Assembly: GCA_009869945.1 (NCBI GenBank)
Contig: WIXG01000083.1
Location: forward strand, 62,001-126,000
Source of the DNA: Mesaphorura yosii
Taxonomy: Eukaryota; Arthropoda; Collembola; Poduromorpha; Tullbergiidae
Direction of reading: 5' to 3'
Length of the DNA: 64,000 nt
Part shown: positions 1 through 25,520 of the stretch, one piece after another
Layout: every line of letters begins with the position of its first letter
Numbering within the stretch: position 1 is the first letter of the stretch
Program-made: the position numbers and the translations under genes
The notes under the pieces: generated by a model
What the model was told of the DNA's origin: nothing
Seen by the model: only the letters and a program-made list of their open reading frames with translations
The model's database searches: none

Positions 1-474
1 CATTCTTCCACAAACCAGCGTCTGAAAAGGAGTAGAAAATGTATTTTTTCTGACAATGGCGATATAATAAAAATGTAAGGTACGCAAAAAACTGGTCTGT
101 GCTACTTTTTTCGCCTTTGCGTCATATCATCATCATGAGACTCTCATACATGTTATTACAGAGAAAAATCAAGCCAAAACGTAGGAGAAGGTATGCGATG
201 CGAGGCTCAGTTAGCGAAGAATCAGAGATACCACGTGTGGAAATTTAACTTTGTTCTAACCACGGGGCTTTCTTGCAATGCCAACTCCGCTCAGAATCTG
301 AATTCGCCTTTTCCGTAACAGAGCTCGGCGGAGAAGCAACAATAAACTCGCATTCTGACTCATTGCTCACCACACTCGCCATTTCCGCATTTGTCCACCG
401 ATCAACAGTCAATTAATCTGTCGAACACTTTTTGTCTCACTAATTAGGTTGCCCCTCTTCACACTACTGCGCAG
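1..474. other. Left edge, no gene assigned
   Basis: I see no convincing coding stretch here. The region ends with a pyrimidine-rich run and an AG at 473-474 that could be a splice acceptor for the Ser-rich exon that follows, so the beginning of that gene may lie here or outside the window. Confidence 0.4.
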
Positions 475-639
475 TTTCATTGTTACATTCCGATGCCAGT
501 ACTTCCTCCTCGCCCAGTCCTGTAACAAAATGTGCTCAATCAGTGAAATCACTCCAGTCTTCCTCACCAGCAGTGCTTTCCACTTCAACTCCGCAACATT
601 CGAGGTCCACTTCCGGTTCGGGAGGCCTGTCCTCAGCCT
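475..639 (+). CDS. Possible Ser/Thr/Pro-rich exon upstream of the PxDL protein
   Basis: This stretch is open in the frame whose codons begin at 477 and encodes a Ser/Thr/Pro-rich peptide. It is bounded by a good acceptor (AG at 473-474 after a C/T-rich run) and a strong donor (GTAAGT at 640). Reading on past the donor meets TGA at 660, so it would have to be spliced. The donor leaves one base over. In the frame of the next coding block, the only AG that restores phase before 745 is a poor one at 739-740. It may be an exon of the same gene, an alternative isoform, or 5' untranslated sequence. Confidence 0.35.
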
Positions 640-676
640 GTAAGTGCAAGGCAAAAGTGTGAATTGTTGTGATGCT

Positions 677-2362
677 ATGATGGTGCTAAGGCACATCGGA
701 CCTCTGTCCTGCAAGATTGTGAGTCGGGAGGATGAGGAAGACATCGCCGCTCCGATCGACCTCAGCAAGAAACATGTGCCAATTGAAGTTCCTCATCGCC
801 ACTCCAGCAACCACAACAAAGCAGCGCCGTACATTTCAATCGTGCCATCCGTCGCACACGCTCAGAGTCGAAATCTGAACATTCTCAGAAACACAGAACA
901 GAACAATAACAGACTCTGTGCAATCAGTGCCAGTACCAGTGCGCCAAACGGCGATGTGAGATGGCGAGAGGTCAGCCTCGTCCAGCCAAACGACGAGGAC
1001 AACAATTCCTACTCCTCGCCCGACAGTGGACTCCAGCGCGATTCTCCAGGCGAGGATGACGAACAGGCGGGACACTCGGCGACTCCGCCGCTCCGATCGA
1101 GGCGACAAAACTTGATTCCACTTTCACTCATCCGCGCACGCTATCATCAAAACCACAGAACGAGCGAGTCAAGCAACAATGGGCAGGACGAAGATTGCTC
1201 AAGCACGAAGCCCCGCAATGCAGTGGACCAAGTGAAAACTAAGCGCGCGAGACTCGAGGAGATGGTCTCACATATCAAGCAGGTTAATCCCAAGAAACCT
1301 CGCTCTCAGCGACTGTCGGGCGACGAAGACACTTCGTCCGGAGACCATGGAACATCGAGTGACGAGGTCGCCGATGACAGCCCGACTGACTTGCGCAGCA
1401 CAGCGTATCGGGGGGAAGATAACGGAGAGAACAGAGACATTTTGACTATGCCACACAACATCTTCCGGGTTCAGCACAATGAAGGAGACGAACCGTGCAA
1501 CTTGACATTTCGCAACACGGGCTCCGAGTCGCCGATGCAGGAAGTTCTCAATCCAATGGACCTCTGGAGGGGCAAAGTTCCCGTAAACATGAAGTCTCTC
1601 TCACCAGCCGAAGCCGCCAAAATGTGTGGGATCGATCCGGACACATATCAGCAGCAGATTATGCAACTGCAACTAACCTCAGCTGCGATGATGGGCGATG
1701 CGGGTGGACTGCTGAAGGTCATTGGAAACTACCCTCCGTGGGTCTACCTTGGGTACTACTCACAGCTGATCCAAAACTTCCAAGCTCAAGAATTCATTCG
1801 TCAATACGCCATGCAATCACAAAGTGCTACTACACCTACCATAGTCACACCGGGTGACAAGGTAAGAGCTGGTCATGATTCCGCTCAGCCTTCCACAGGA
1901 GCTTTATTTCATCTTACGCTTACAGTTTGCTAATTGCGGATTTTGTAATTGCAGAGTCCAAGCGTGCCCGGCGGCACAACTCTCGTCTCATCAGGTTTTG
2001 CTTGTCAATCTCCTGCTTCGCCCACTTCACTCAGCGAGGGTCCAACTGGAATGGACTCTGATGGGTCGATCGTGGGCCAGTCGACTCCTGGAAGTGCCAA
2101 CGGGAAACGCGCTCCTCGAGCCATGACGGGGCGACACGTCCGAACGGGCACCGGAGCGTCTCCGTCCACGCTGCAAACTCTTCGTGAGAAGATTGAAGAG
2201 AGACAACGACTTAAAGCTCAACAGACTCAAGGAGTTGCAATGCCGCAACAATCTCCCTCTAGTAAAGGCAAGCAAAGTACTAACTGCAGTTCGTTCAGTC
2301 TGAACAATAACAATGTGAATATCAACAACAACAACAAACCTGCAAGAAAGTCCAGAAAATAA
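677..2362 (+). CDS. Nuclear-type protein with three PxDL motifs (unrecognised)
   Basis: Two exons join in phase 0: 677-1861 (donor GTAAGA at 1862) and 1955-2362 (acceptor after TTGTAATTGCAG), giving about 530 residues from ATG 677. The true start could lie upstream through splicing. I do not recognise the family. Visible features are an N-terminal PIDLSKK, the kind of PxDLS motif bound by CtBP-type corepressors, then PTDLRS and PMDLWRG further on. There is also a basic KRARLEEMVSHIK stretch that faintly recalls the KRARVEN block of Prospero/Prox1. The middle is acidic and Ser-rich, and a Gln/Tyr-rich hydrophobic segment sits around residues 330-380. A charged predicted helix precedes an Asn-rich tail and a basic C-terminus. 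No homeodomain, zinc finger or bZIP is visible, so a transcriptional regulator is inference only. Confidence 0.65.
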
Positions 2363-3662
2363 TACTTTCAAACGATGCCAGTTGCATTCCGAAACGAAAC
2401 CTAGACTTACGTAGTTGTTAAGAAGAATCTATTTTGCATTAAATTATTATATTCATATTACAAGTAGCATTTATACTTTTACTATTAGAAACTCAACGAT
2501 TCCATTCCGATCTTGGTCAGGGACATGGTTTGGTGTACAGAGAGCAAGCCTCCTCGTACTTAAGGGTAGGATAGGACGGGCAATGGCAAGGCGAGGAAAG
2601 ACAACTTGACAATTTCCTAAACAAATTATGATCATCATCTTACCGTGTACTAAACGCGTACTAACTCTGGCTCAGTGTATGAAATGCTTTGAATTTGAGT
2701 GCAAGGCGGTGTGGTTGCCGACATTAACTTATTGTCCAGCGTCCTGTCTCGAATGTTTTCGGATGTGGCGTCATATTATTCAACCATAAGGAATATTCCG
2801 TAGACTTAAACACTGTGTTCTTGTCTAGCAGCATTACTAAAGTAGAATATACCTAAAAGTAGTCTAATTGCGTCCATGCAAACTTTCACTAAACAGCTCA
2901 ATAGTAATACTTTATCTACAATGTTTATACTGTCCGAAGTGGTAGCCTTCTAACTGGCGAGTAGCTAGTTGATGGAGCGTCTGTCTCTATGCCCTTGCTA
3001 GTATTAACTGCTCCAGGTTCCAGTCGTGGGGTCTTCGGAGCAGGTAAGAAGCATTATGACATAATTTATAAGATTGTTCAACGAGTCAGTATTCAAGCAT
3101 TTACATTAAATTCTACTTACAGTACATTGTGTTTATACATGGGAACTACTGCACTTTGTGCACGTGACCTCTGTCTTGTCCTCCTAGCTTCAACAATTAT
3201 GCAATGACTCCTACATTTTTAATTGTCCGCATCGTGTTGAGTTTTCATATTGTTATTTTAACTGTGGACCAATTGCAAATCAAAGGAGTATATATGTTAC
3301 GAGTACTTAGTCCACATCATTTGTCCAATAGTCGTGACTTTTACAACGAGAAGGGAACATAATTTATTTTGTAAGGAAATGATCAAGGCCATAACAAATA
3401 AATGCTCTATTATATTTTATGACCGTGTTTGGGAGGCTGATGACCCATGTTTCTTGAATCATCTCGCATTCAAGCATTCAATACGAAACTTCGCACACGT
3501 GCACCGTTTTTTGTCCAAAGTTTGTTCATTGTTGCCTCAATTTTCGTCTTCCGAATTCGGATTTCCCATAATTGCCACTTGCCCGGAAATGACCTCTTTT
3601 GTATTCCTCCTTAAAACAGAGAACCAATTTTCTCTCTAAACACAAAATAAGACTTTACATCT
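2363..3662. other. Convergent intergenic/3' untranslated region
   Basis: This lies between the stop of the PxDL gene (+) and the stop of NICN1 (-). Small open frames look random. A TTTATT at 3363-3368 is an AATAAA on the minus strand, about 300 nt past the NICN1 stop. An AATAAA on the plus strand lies at 3397-3402. Confidence 0.5.
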
Positions 3663-4936
3663 TCAGTTAACCCACGTTTCATAAATCACAATCTGACTAG
3701 CCTGCTTTAGAACTTCGTCGCCATGTAACAACGTATGTTTGGGCAGATTGCGATACACGTTCAAGTCCTCAAGATAAAATTTCTTCCACTGGACAGATGG
3801 CTGATGAATCACAAGTCGCATCGCGATGACGTCTCGCCACTCTACATAACTCTGGAAAATGGCGATAAAAATATGTATCATTGGGCACAACAGGCTGATA
3901 ATTAATTAATCCGCTCTGCTATCTGGCGCCATGTATCAAACCCGCCAGTTGATCCACTGGGCACTCTACTGAACCTTCCAGCATTATTCTGGACCGCAAG
4001 TTAACCGAGTAAATGTTCGGTTTGTGGTAGCCTGGAATTTAGCTGCTTCAAACTAGAATTTAGGAAGCTAAAAGTATTAATCGTCTCCGAATTTAATGCA
4101 GGAAACGGATTACTTCAGAATTTACGAAATCTTGGTAAAAATTAAATCCCGAGACATTCAGCGTTTCCCACGGACAATTCTTCAACTTCATATAATAAGC
4201 TGCCAATACGGATGATGATGGCCTTGTTGTGGTTAAGTAAGCAACTAAGGAACTTTTCAAATCAACGAGAAAGGTAAAGTACCTCGGTAGCAGGAATGGA
4301 AACCACATCCTGAGACCCAGTTTCGTAGTTTGGAGACACCATCAGCGTTTTGGCCTCAATGCTCAATTCCCAAGGCTTCACCAGAATATCCTGAGTACTC
4401 TGTCCGGAGCTGTGTCGCCTTCTCCATCGTGGTTGGCTATGCAAATCGTCCTTGGATTGGGTTTCTTCGTCACTGGAGTTTGTCACTTGGAATGGACAAC
4501 CTACGAAATGAAAAAGAATTTTCCATCCCGTTTTTGCCGTATTAAACTTTATCTTCAGATGTGTCACCTTTCACTTCAGTAGAAAATGACCTCTCAAAGT
4601 GTGGCTTTGTCCTGACACCTTTCGATGCTTGTCTTTCCGACGCATTTCCCTCTTGAACTGGTGTTCTGATTACTCTCTTGACAAAGATGGACAACCAGGC
4701 GATGTAGTAATTGGAGAAGGCAAGTTCCCCGATCTGTCCAGGTAATTACACGTGTTGAGCTCAGAGTTTATCACATGACTTGTAATTAAATGTAAGATGT
4801 CAACCTGAGAAGGACATTGAAATTGGATATCAATGACTGAACAACCGGATCGTGCGGCAGTCTTCCCTGACACGTCCTCCAGTTGAACCGGAGTGGGCCC
4901 TTTCACTGTAAATGGAATTGCTTCTTTGCTGCTCAT
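3663..4936 (-). CDS. NICN1: Nicolin-1 (tubulin polyglutamylase complex subunit)
   Basis: Four exons on the minus strand, 4936-4805, 4733-4568, 4500-4283 and 3851-3663, join in phase to 234 residues (human nicolin-1 is 213). Family hallmarks are a VIDIQF strand near residue 34 (human VIDVTF), FSNYYIAWLSIFV near residue 50 (human FKNYYTAFLSIRV), and AMRLVIHQPSVQW near 181 (human ELRLILRQPSPLW) followed by YLEDLNVY (human VEELQIY). Nicolin is a non-catalytic subunit of the complex that adds glutamate chains to tubulin tails in axonemes and neurons. Residues 75-130 are charged, Ser-rich and poorly conserved. The exon 1 donor GTTGAC is weak, but phase and alignment require it. An in-frame GTG lies upstream; ATG 4936 matches the family start. 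It lies 585 nt downstream of the CaMKI stop on the same strand. Confidence 0.85.
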
Positions 4937-5520
4937 GTTACTGGAAACACTTGAAAGATGTCGGCTACAATAACCTCTACTTTTCGCGATTCGCTGTTTC
5001 ACGATGGCACTCACTGACTTCCTTATTGATTCTCAAGTCTCGCCTCCTCTGTAACCAGGACACCAACGATCAAGCACTGCGATGACAATTTAAGCCAGCG
5101 TACAGCAATAAATCAGATTTGGATGACAGAAGGTACTGACTGGGCCATGAGTCAATGCCGCTAGTGTAGAAATGGCGTGACCTCGATGCTTCGAGTCCTT
5201 TTGAATTTGAATTAACAAGTAAAACTCCTTTTATTTTCAAATACAACATAATATCATATATTTCATTTATAATTTTCAGATCCTTAAATAATTTTATATC
5301 GTTAAACAGGTTACACAATGGAAAAGAGAGCAGCTAATAATGAGAAAAGTAATCAGCAAGGAAGAATAGACAACCATGAAGAAACTCAGTGTTGAGGTAA
5401 AGTCACATTCTCCAGCACTCTCAAGATCACAATAACTTGGAATGTCACAGTTGAAAGTAGATAACAGAGAGAGTGTGCGGCATGACCGACTAGAGTAGGC
5501 GCTGATTCGATATTTAGACA
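4937..5520. other. Spacer between CaMKI stop and NICN1 start
   Basis: This stretch should hold the CaMKI 3' untranslated region and the NICN1 promoter. A minus-strand AATAAA (plus TTTATT, 5230-5235) is a candidate CaMKI polyadenylation signal. Open frames here have no family likeness. Confidence 0.45.
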
Positions 5521-19943
<14,423 letters not shown>

Positions 19944-22900
19944 CCCAAACGCGAACACATTCACTGTTTCTGGCTTTGTGACTAATTCTTCTGTTGTCTA
20001 ACTTAAACAGAGTAATCTTACGATTTACGTTAATAGATTCAATATGAAGTAGAGTACAGTACAATGCTGACCCCGAGACCAACGCTAGCTTATCTCTGCA
20101 AGCTCTCTATGTAGGCTACTTTACTACGCTAATTGGAGTTTACACTAAAATATAACTTTATAGAATTTGTCTAATCTGAAGGCTATCCAGATGCTAATGC
20201 TAATTTTCCTTCTTTCCTTGTCTAGTCGCAATTTGTATGACGAGAGGATTCCGCTAACGCTAACCTTTCTGCTACTGAGAGCGTTGTGAGAAAGGAGATT
20301 GCGACTTGTGTTGCAGAATCAATGCAACCTGTCCGCATCATCGACAAAATTCCTGTTTTGATGCCCCACTCCAACGAATTGACAAAACTCAACAATTAGC
20401 ATAGACCATGAACAAGGCAACGTCTGTTCGAAGTCTTGACGCGAACTCAGGTTCAGATTCTCACGCTGAAGATGAGAAAAGAATGCCAAGCTGAACTTGA
20501 AGATGACCAACTTTGTTTTCGTGGCTGGTGCAGCGACAACAATGCTCGTGTACACGTGACAAGATTAATGTTCCCTCGTGTGATTGCTATTGCATTTCAA
20601 GCACACGACTTTAGACTTGACTGCACGAAAGCAAACTTTTGGCTGAGTATGAAATGAAACGGAGTATGACAAATCAATAATACGGAACAGAGAATGCTCA
20701 ACTGAAATTCCGTGGTGGCTTCAGAAACCTAAAGTTTAAATCCACTTGGAGCCAACTAAATTCAATACCACAGAGTTTAAATGCTTTATCTGCGAACAAT
20801 TAATTCAACGAAGGGTTCAACAAGACGGGAGTCACGCTGCTTTGCTGCTGCAGATAACGGTGCTGGTAAAACCACGACTTCGACTTCTTTACTTGACAGG
20901 CTGAAAAAATGAACTGACAGATTCACAATAATAACACCAGTATTACTACTACTTCTGGCTCCACGGCCTGCGCCACGTCTGAATGTTGCAGTGTAGAAAA
21001 CCCTGCCAGGCCAAGTCAGACGAGCGTACGTGCTAGACAGCAGCAAGACGAAGACGAGATTAGGGAATCCTTTTGTACAGTCGCTGCTGCTGCTCTCCCT
21101 GCTCGCAGCTCTGCCTCGAACTCGAACCGCTCGCTTGCCCTGGCCATGCGCTCCACTATACGTTTAATCGCACATTACGTTGAAGATCTCTTCTTCTGCT
21201 ATCCTGATCCTTCTGTGCTGCCAGAGAGAAGTGAGAAAATCTTAGCAAAATGAAATGTCAAATCTTTATTGCTGCAGGAGATTCCTTTCTTCTTCTCTTT
21301 GCAGAAATGAAATGAAATGAACTGAGACTGCTTGAGTCCGCAGTTTCTCCTTAGACCAAGTCTTAACGCGGGCTTACGTGACGCGTCCATTCTTTTGCTC
21401 GTTCTTGCCTTTCCATTATGAATCTAATATCTATTATTTTGAGTACGAGAACAAAAACAAAGCGAGAGAACGAAAACTTTTCTGTTTTCTTTCTCTCTTT
21501 CGCGACATCCTGATTCCATCTCAGATGATTATCACAATTCACAATGCAAATCAGAAAACAAACAGTAAAGAGTCGATGCTGTGCAGTCGCTGCTTGTTCA
21601 CTGCTTCGTGACATCGTGACTGAGGCTTGGGACACGGCTCATGGCGCAGTCTGACTTTCACTGCATCCCACTGCAGATTCTGAGGCCCTTGTCTGTAGTT
21701 TTCAGAGCCATGGAAGATTCCACCAACCACCGTCGCGTCCTCTCATCTGTCATTGTTACAGTGTGTAAGGAGGTTCCAAAGAAGTGGAGCTAAGCAGATC
21801 GTACAATCAGACATTTTGCTTCGTATACGTCTCAAAATAATTAGCTTTGCGCAACTCTTCTGCGAACTGCATATTAAACTGCAGGATGTGATGGAGCGCA
21901 AACGACAGGCACTACCTCAAATTGTCAATTGAGGAATTGCATAAGAAAGTGTTCGTGTGCGTCGAAGCATTGGGTGTGCTCGTTTCAGGATAAAGGTTAA
22001 TGATACATCGCATGACGTAAGCGAGCTTGGAGTCAGGTATTAATTTCTGCGAGACTCAACTAAAACGCTTCATGCGACTTCCTGACTGTCTTTCAATGTA
22101 CTCGACTGGAAATGAAGGCTCGCTTCTCGTGTTCATTCATGTTCAATCTATAGGTTTCATGAAGGAAATGTAGAATTCGTACTCGCTTTGATTTCACATG
22201 TTTCGTAAAATTTCTTTGACATTATGCAAAGCAGACGTTCAGTTTCACGACCACCCCGAGCCCGTTAAATAGTGAATAGCTACAATTTAATAGTTCCTAG
22301 AAGCGGCGTCCACAATCGCCGGCGAGACAAAGATTCCATGGCTCATTGGAACTGCAGCTGTGAGAAAGAGCTTCTGAATTCTGACGTCTGCATTCAGTCT
22401 ATGCTTTGCACTGCTATCGGTCGCGTCTCCCTCATTTTGAGAAGTGCACTTAACCTCTGCATCCCTGCTTCAGCTTCGAGGGGAAAATTAAAAACGGTAA
22501 AGTGAATAAACTTCATCTTAAAGCCACCTTTAAGTTTTAAATGAACGTGTCGCTGCGCCCGTCATTGGCCATGGAGTGTCCAAACGTACGGAGGCGGCGG
22601 CAGGTGAGTTCACTGTAAGACTCAAGACTGGCAACGATGTTGCGGTGCGGTAAAAATCAATGCAACGAACTGTGGGATCCAGTGGAGCTGAAATACTCCA
22701 TCTTTGCCAGTTGGGAAGAACCTGCAGATTTCTTAATGCTGCTTCCACTCTCGCGCGTTTCTATGTACGTGAATTATTTTGTTGCCCGGACAGGATTCAC
22801 AAGAAAAGCCGTGTTACATCGTACACAAAGCATCAGAGTGTATACGCGGAGTACAACTATCCGACCCACTGAGCAGAGCAGGGGTTATTACCTTTGCGAT

Positions 22901-23201
22901 GTTCTCGCTCTGAAATGTTGTCTTTTCGAGAAAATTAAATTCAGTCTTCTCGCTTCATGGTTCGGTGTTCGCGATTTGATTTAATCTGCGTGAAGGAGAA
23001 AACCACTTGTCAAATCAATTTAGTTACAAATTTCAAACTGACGATTGATTAGCAATCGATAACTCCTGAGTGTACGCTAAATTTTCTCAAGATTGCATTT
23101 ATTTGCACTTGTCTGTCTACAATTTCTCCTGAATTGTGTCTTTTGACACGATCATCCTGTCCGTGCTTTAATTTCACGTTGGCACTTACTAAACATTTAA
23201 G
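19944..23201. other. Divergent region between CaMKI and UBE2N
   Basis: These 3.3 kb separate the two start codons and should hold both promoters and any non-coding first exons. An AAATG-like short repeat lies near 21305-21320. Open frames at 20.8-21.6 and 22.3-23.0 kb have no family likeness. No clear TATA box was assigned. Confidence 0.4.
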
Positions 23202-24722
23202 ATGAGTACTGGAGGACTCCCTCGCCGTATTATTAAGGTAAAAGATCACAATCTTCTAATTCTTTGGTGCCGACGCCGAGTGCAATTCTTTAATTGAGGT
23301 TGTAATCGTAAGTCTTCGACATTCTTTTCGTAGGAAACCCAGCGTCTGATGCAGGAACCTGTGCCAGGCATCAGTGCCGTTCCGGATGAAAATAATGCAC
23401 GCTACTTCCATGTAGTTGTGGCTGGTGAGTACCCTTCAGCTTAGGCGTCTTATAATTATTCCTTAATTCAACCTTAAGGTAGAAAAACTTGAGAATCTCA
23501 ATCTTGGCTTAGAGAATAGGGTATAGAACTGCAGCACACCGGTGTAACTGGCGCTCCTATATGAAAGTTATGCGTACTGCAGGTATCAGCTGATCGTTGA
23601 TAGAATCTTAGGTTCCAGTATTGGAGAAGATGTGTATAAGTAACTTAAGGTATCAAGAACTGATGCCGGTTTCCTAATAAGTCAGGTGCGCGACAGATTA
23701 AGCAAAAATACGCGATGCAACCACGGACATCGTCAAGCCGGAGTTGTGAAAAGGCCTCCAATTCGGGAACTCCCAATTTGTACCTATGCTCATGATTAAT
23801 TCAATCATCGTGATATTGTGATATAAATCGTGTCCAAGAAGTAAAATTCTTTTTTTGCTTTTGCCGGAAAATTTCACAGTTAAGTTAAATATGGTATTGG
23901 TCATACCTATTACGATACTGGGACAGTCCAGTTATTCGAATTCGAGAGGGCCTGCCGAAAGCCTTTGTAGCCGGTATCGCGTAGGAGTTTCCAAGCATGT
24001 TTCGTAAACTCTTTTCCTGACCTCTTCCCAACTCTTCTACTGATTTGAGTCCAAATAGCACGAAAGCCACGTAGGTTCTTGGCTGGTTTATCTTGATACT
24101 TAAATTAACTAGTGATACAGTGAATAAGGGCAATTAAGCATAAACTTTAACGATTAAAGCATTCATCGTATCTGAAGTCGCAATTTGTAGAGGTTGACTA
24201 CGTTTTATAGATCCATAACTGTAGTGTCTTTGAACTACTGCATCTGCGCATGCCAAGATATTTCTCGTATTCGGAAATCCCGGAATCATTAATCGATTGT
24301 TAATGTTGATTATAGGACCAGAAGGCTCTCCTTTTGAGGGCGGAATCTTTAAATTGGAACTATTTCTACCTGAGGACTACCCCATGTCTGCTCCCAAAGT
24401 TCGCTTCATCACCAAGATTTATCATCCAAACATTGATAAAGTTGGCCGAATCTGTTTAGACATTCTAAAAGGTAATTGATCTGATGAACGAGTACTCTCT
24501 TCTTTCGTCAACTTCTCTGCAATAGAATTTATGTGTACTCTAGACAAATGGAGTCCGGCGCTGCAAATCAGAACGGTGCTTCTTTCAGTTCAAGCATTGT
24601 TGAGCGCGCCAAATCCTGACGATCCATTGGCAAATGATGTAGCTGAACTTTGGAAAATGAACGAACAGGAGGCTATTCGCAATGCTCGCGAATGGACCAG
24701 AACTTACGCCATGGAAAACTAA
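23202..24722 (+). CDS. UBE2N: Ubiquitin-conjugating enzyme E2 N (Ubc13/Bendless)
   Basis: Four exons, 23202-23237, 23334-23424, 24316-24471 and 24544-24722, join in phase to 153 residues (human UBE2N has 152). The start reads [14 protein letters not shown]. The E2 core has the [19 protein letters not shown] block, then KIYHPNIDK, and the catalytic Cys in GRICLDIL (about C89, human C87), followed by [20 protein letters not shown] and [12 protein letters not shown]. With a Uev1/Mms2 partner this enzyme makes Lys63-linked ubiquitin chains for DNA damage tolerance, innate immune signalling and synapse formation. Exon 3 has an in-frame stop upstream and depends on splicing. All introns except the 890-nt second one are short. 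Confidence 0.96.
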
Positions 24723-24999
24723 ACACTTGGCTAACAACATTTCAGCAACTCAGAGAAAATCCAGCGAAGCAACCTGCATTATAGTTGTCAAAATCCAGAA
24801 CATGAACTCATAACATTGTCTTAATGTGATAACACTGAATCCTTGCATTCATGATTTGTATCGAGTATACCGGCTCCCGGTTTGTCACATCATTAACAGT
24901 CTTTGCCATCAAATGCTTAAGTGTGTAATTGTACTGTGAATAATCAACAAATCTGATGTACATTCATGCAAATTCGTAAGTATTAAAGTACTATTCTTT

Positions 25000-25005
25000 A
25001 ATAAA
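25000..25005 (+). terminator. AATAAA, likely UBE2N polyadenylation signal
   Basis: AATAAA lies about 280 nt past the UBE2N stop codon, and a T-rich stretch follows near 25030. Confidence 0.55.
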
Positions 25006-25406
25006 TACTTCTAATCGGAGCAAAATTCATGTCCTTTTTTCTCCAGATTTAACGAAAACCATTGGTTGAGTCTAAGTTGTAAGTGTGAACATTTTCTACG
25101 CCGAATTAACCCAAATTATTCTTCAATTTAGTTTAGTTTCTGTCAATCTATAACTGAAATGGAAATGATCCAAATATTAGTTTTCTTATTCAGTTCTGGA
25201 GCTGGCAAACGCAAAGGCTGCAAACACGAATGTCTATGATTCTGATCTGCGCAAATGTACATGCAAGATTCAGAAAGTTCTGATGCAAATAGATGCCTAA
25301 TGCCTATTCTACTAATTTTACTTCCATTTGTCCAGTATGCAAATTGAGTCATGATATTTGGATTAAAAAATGAAACTCGCAATATCTTTCAACATTAATC
25401 TAAGTT

Positions 25407-25412
25407 TTTATT
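25407..25412 (-). terminator. AATAAA on minus strand, likely ALAS polyadenylation signal
   Basis: The plus strand reads TTTATT, about 110 nt past the ALAS stop codon in the direction of transcription. It gives a short 3' end facing UBE2N. Confidence 0.5.
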
Positions 25413-25520
25413 TCCCGTTACCCTTTTGGAAGTTTTATAATGTGATATATGAAGTACGAATATGTGTTAGCGTGTGTGAAGTTTGTCTCCAATTGTTTTA
25501 CTTTAACGGTTGGGCTGCAT

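Noticed and set aside
4670-4804. Read-through of NICN1 exon 1 into the following sequence
   Set aside because: The read-through peptide has no likeness to nicolin, whereas splicing to 4733 gives the conserved FSNYYIAWLSIFV block.
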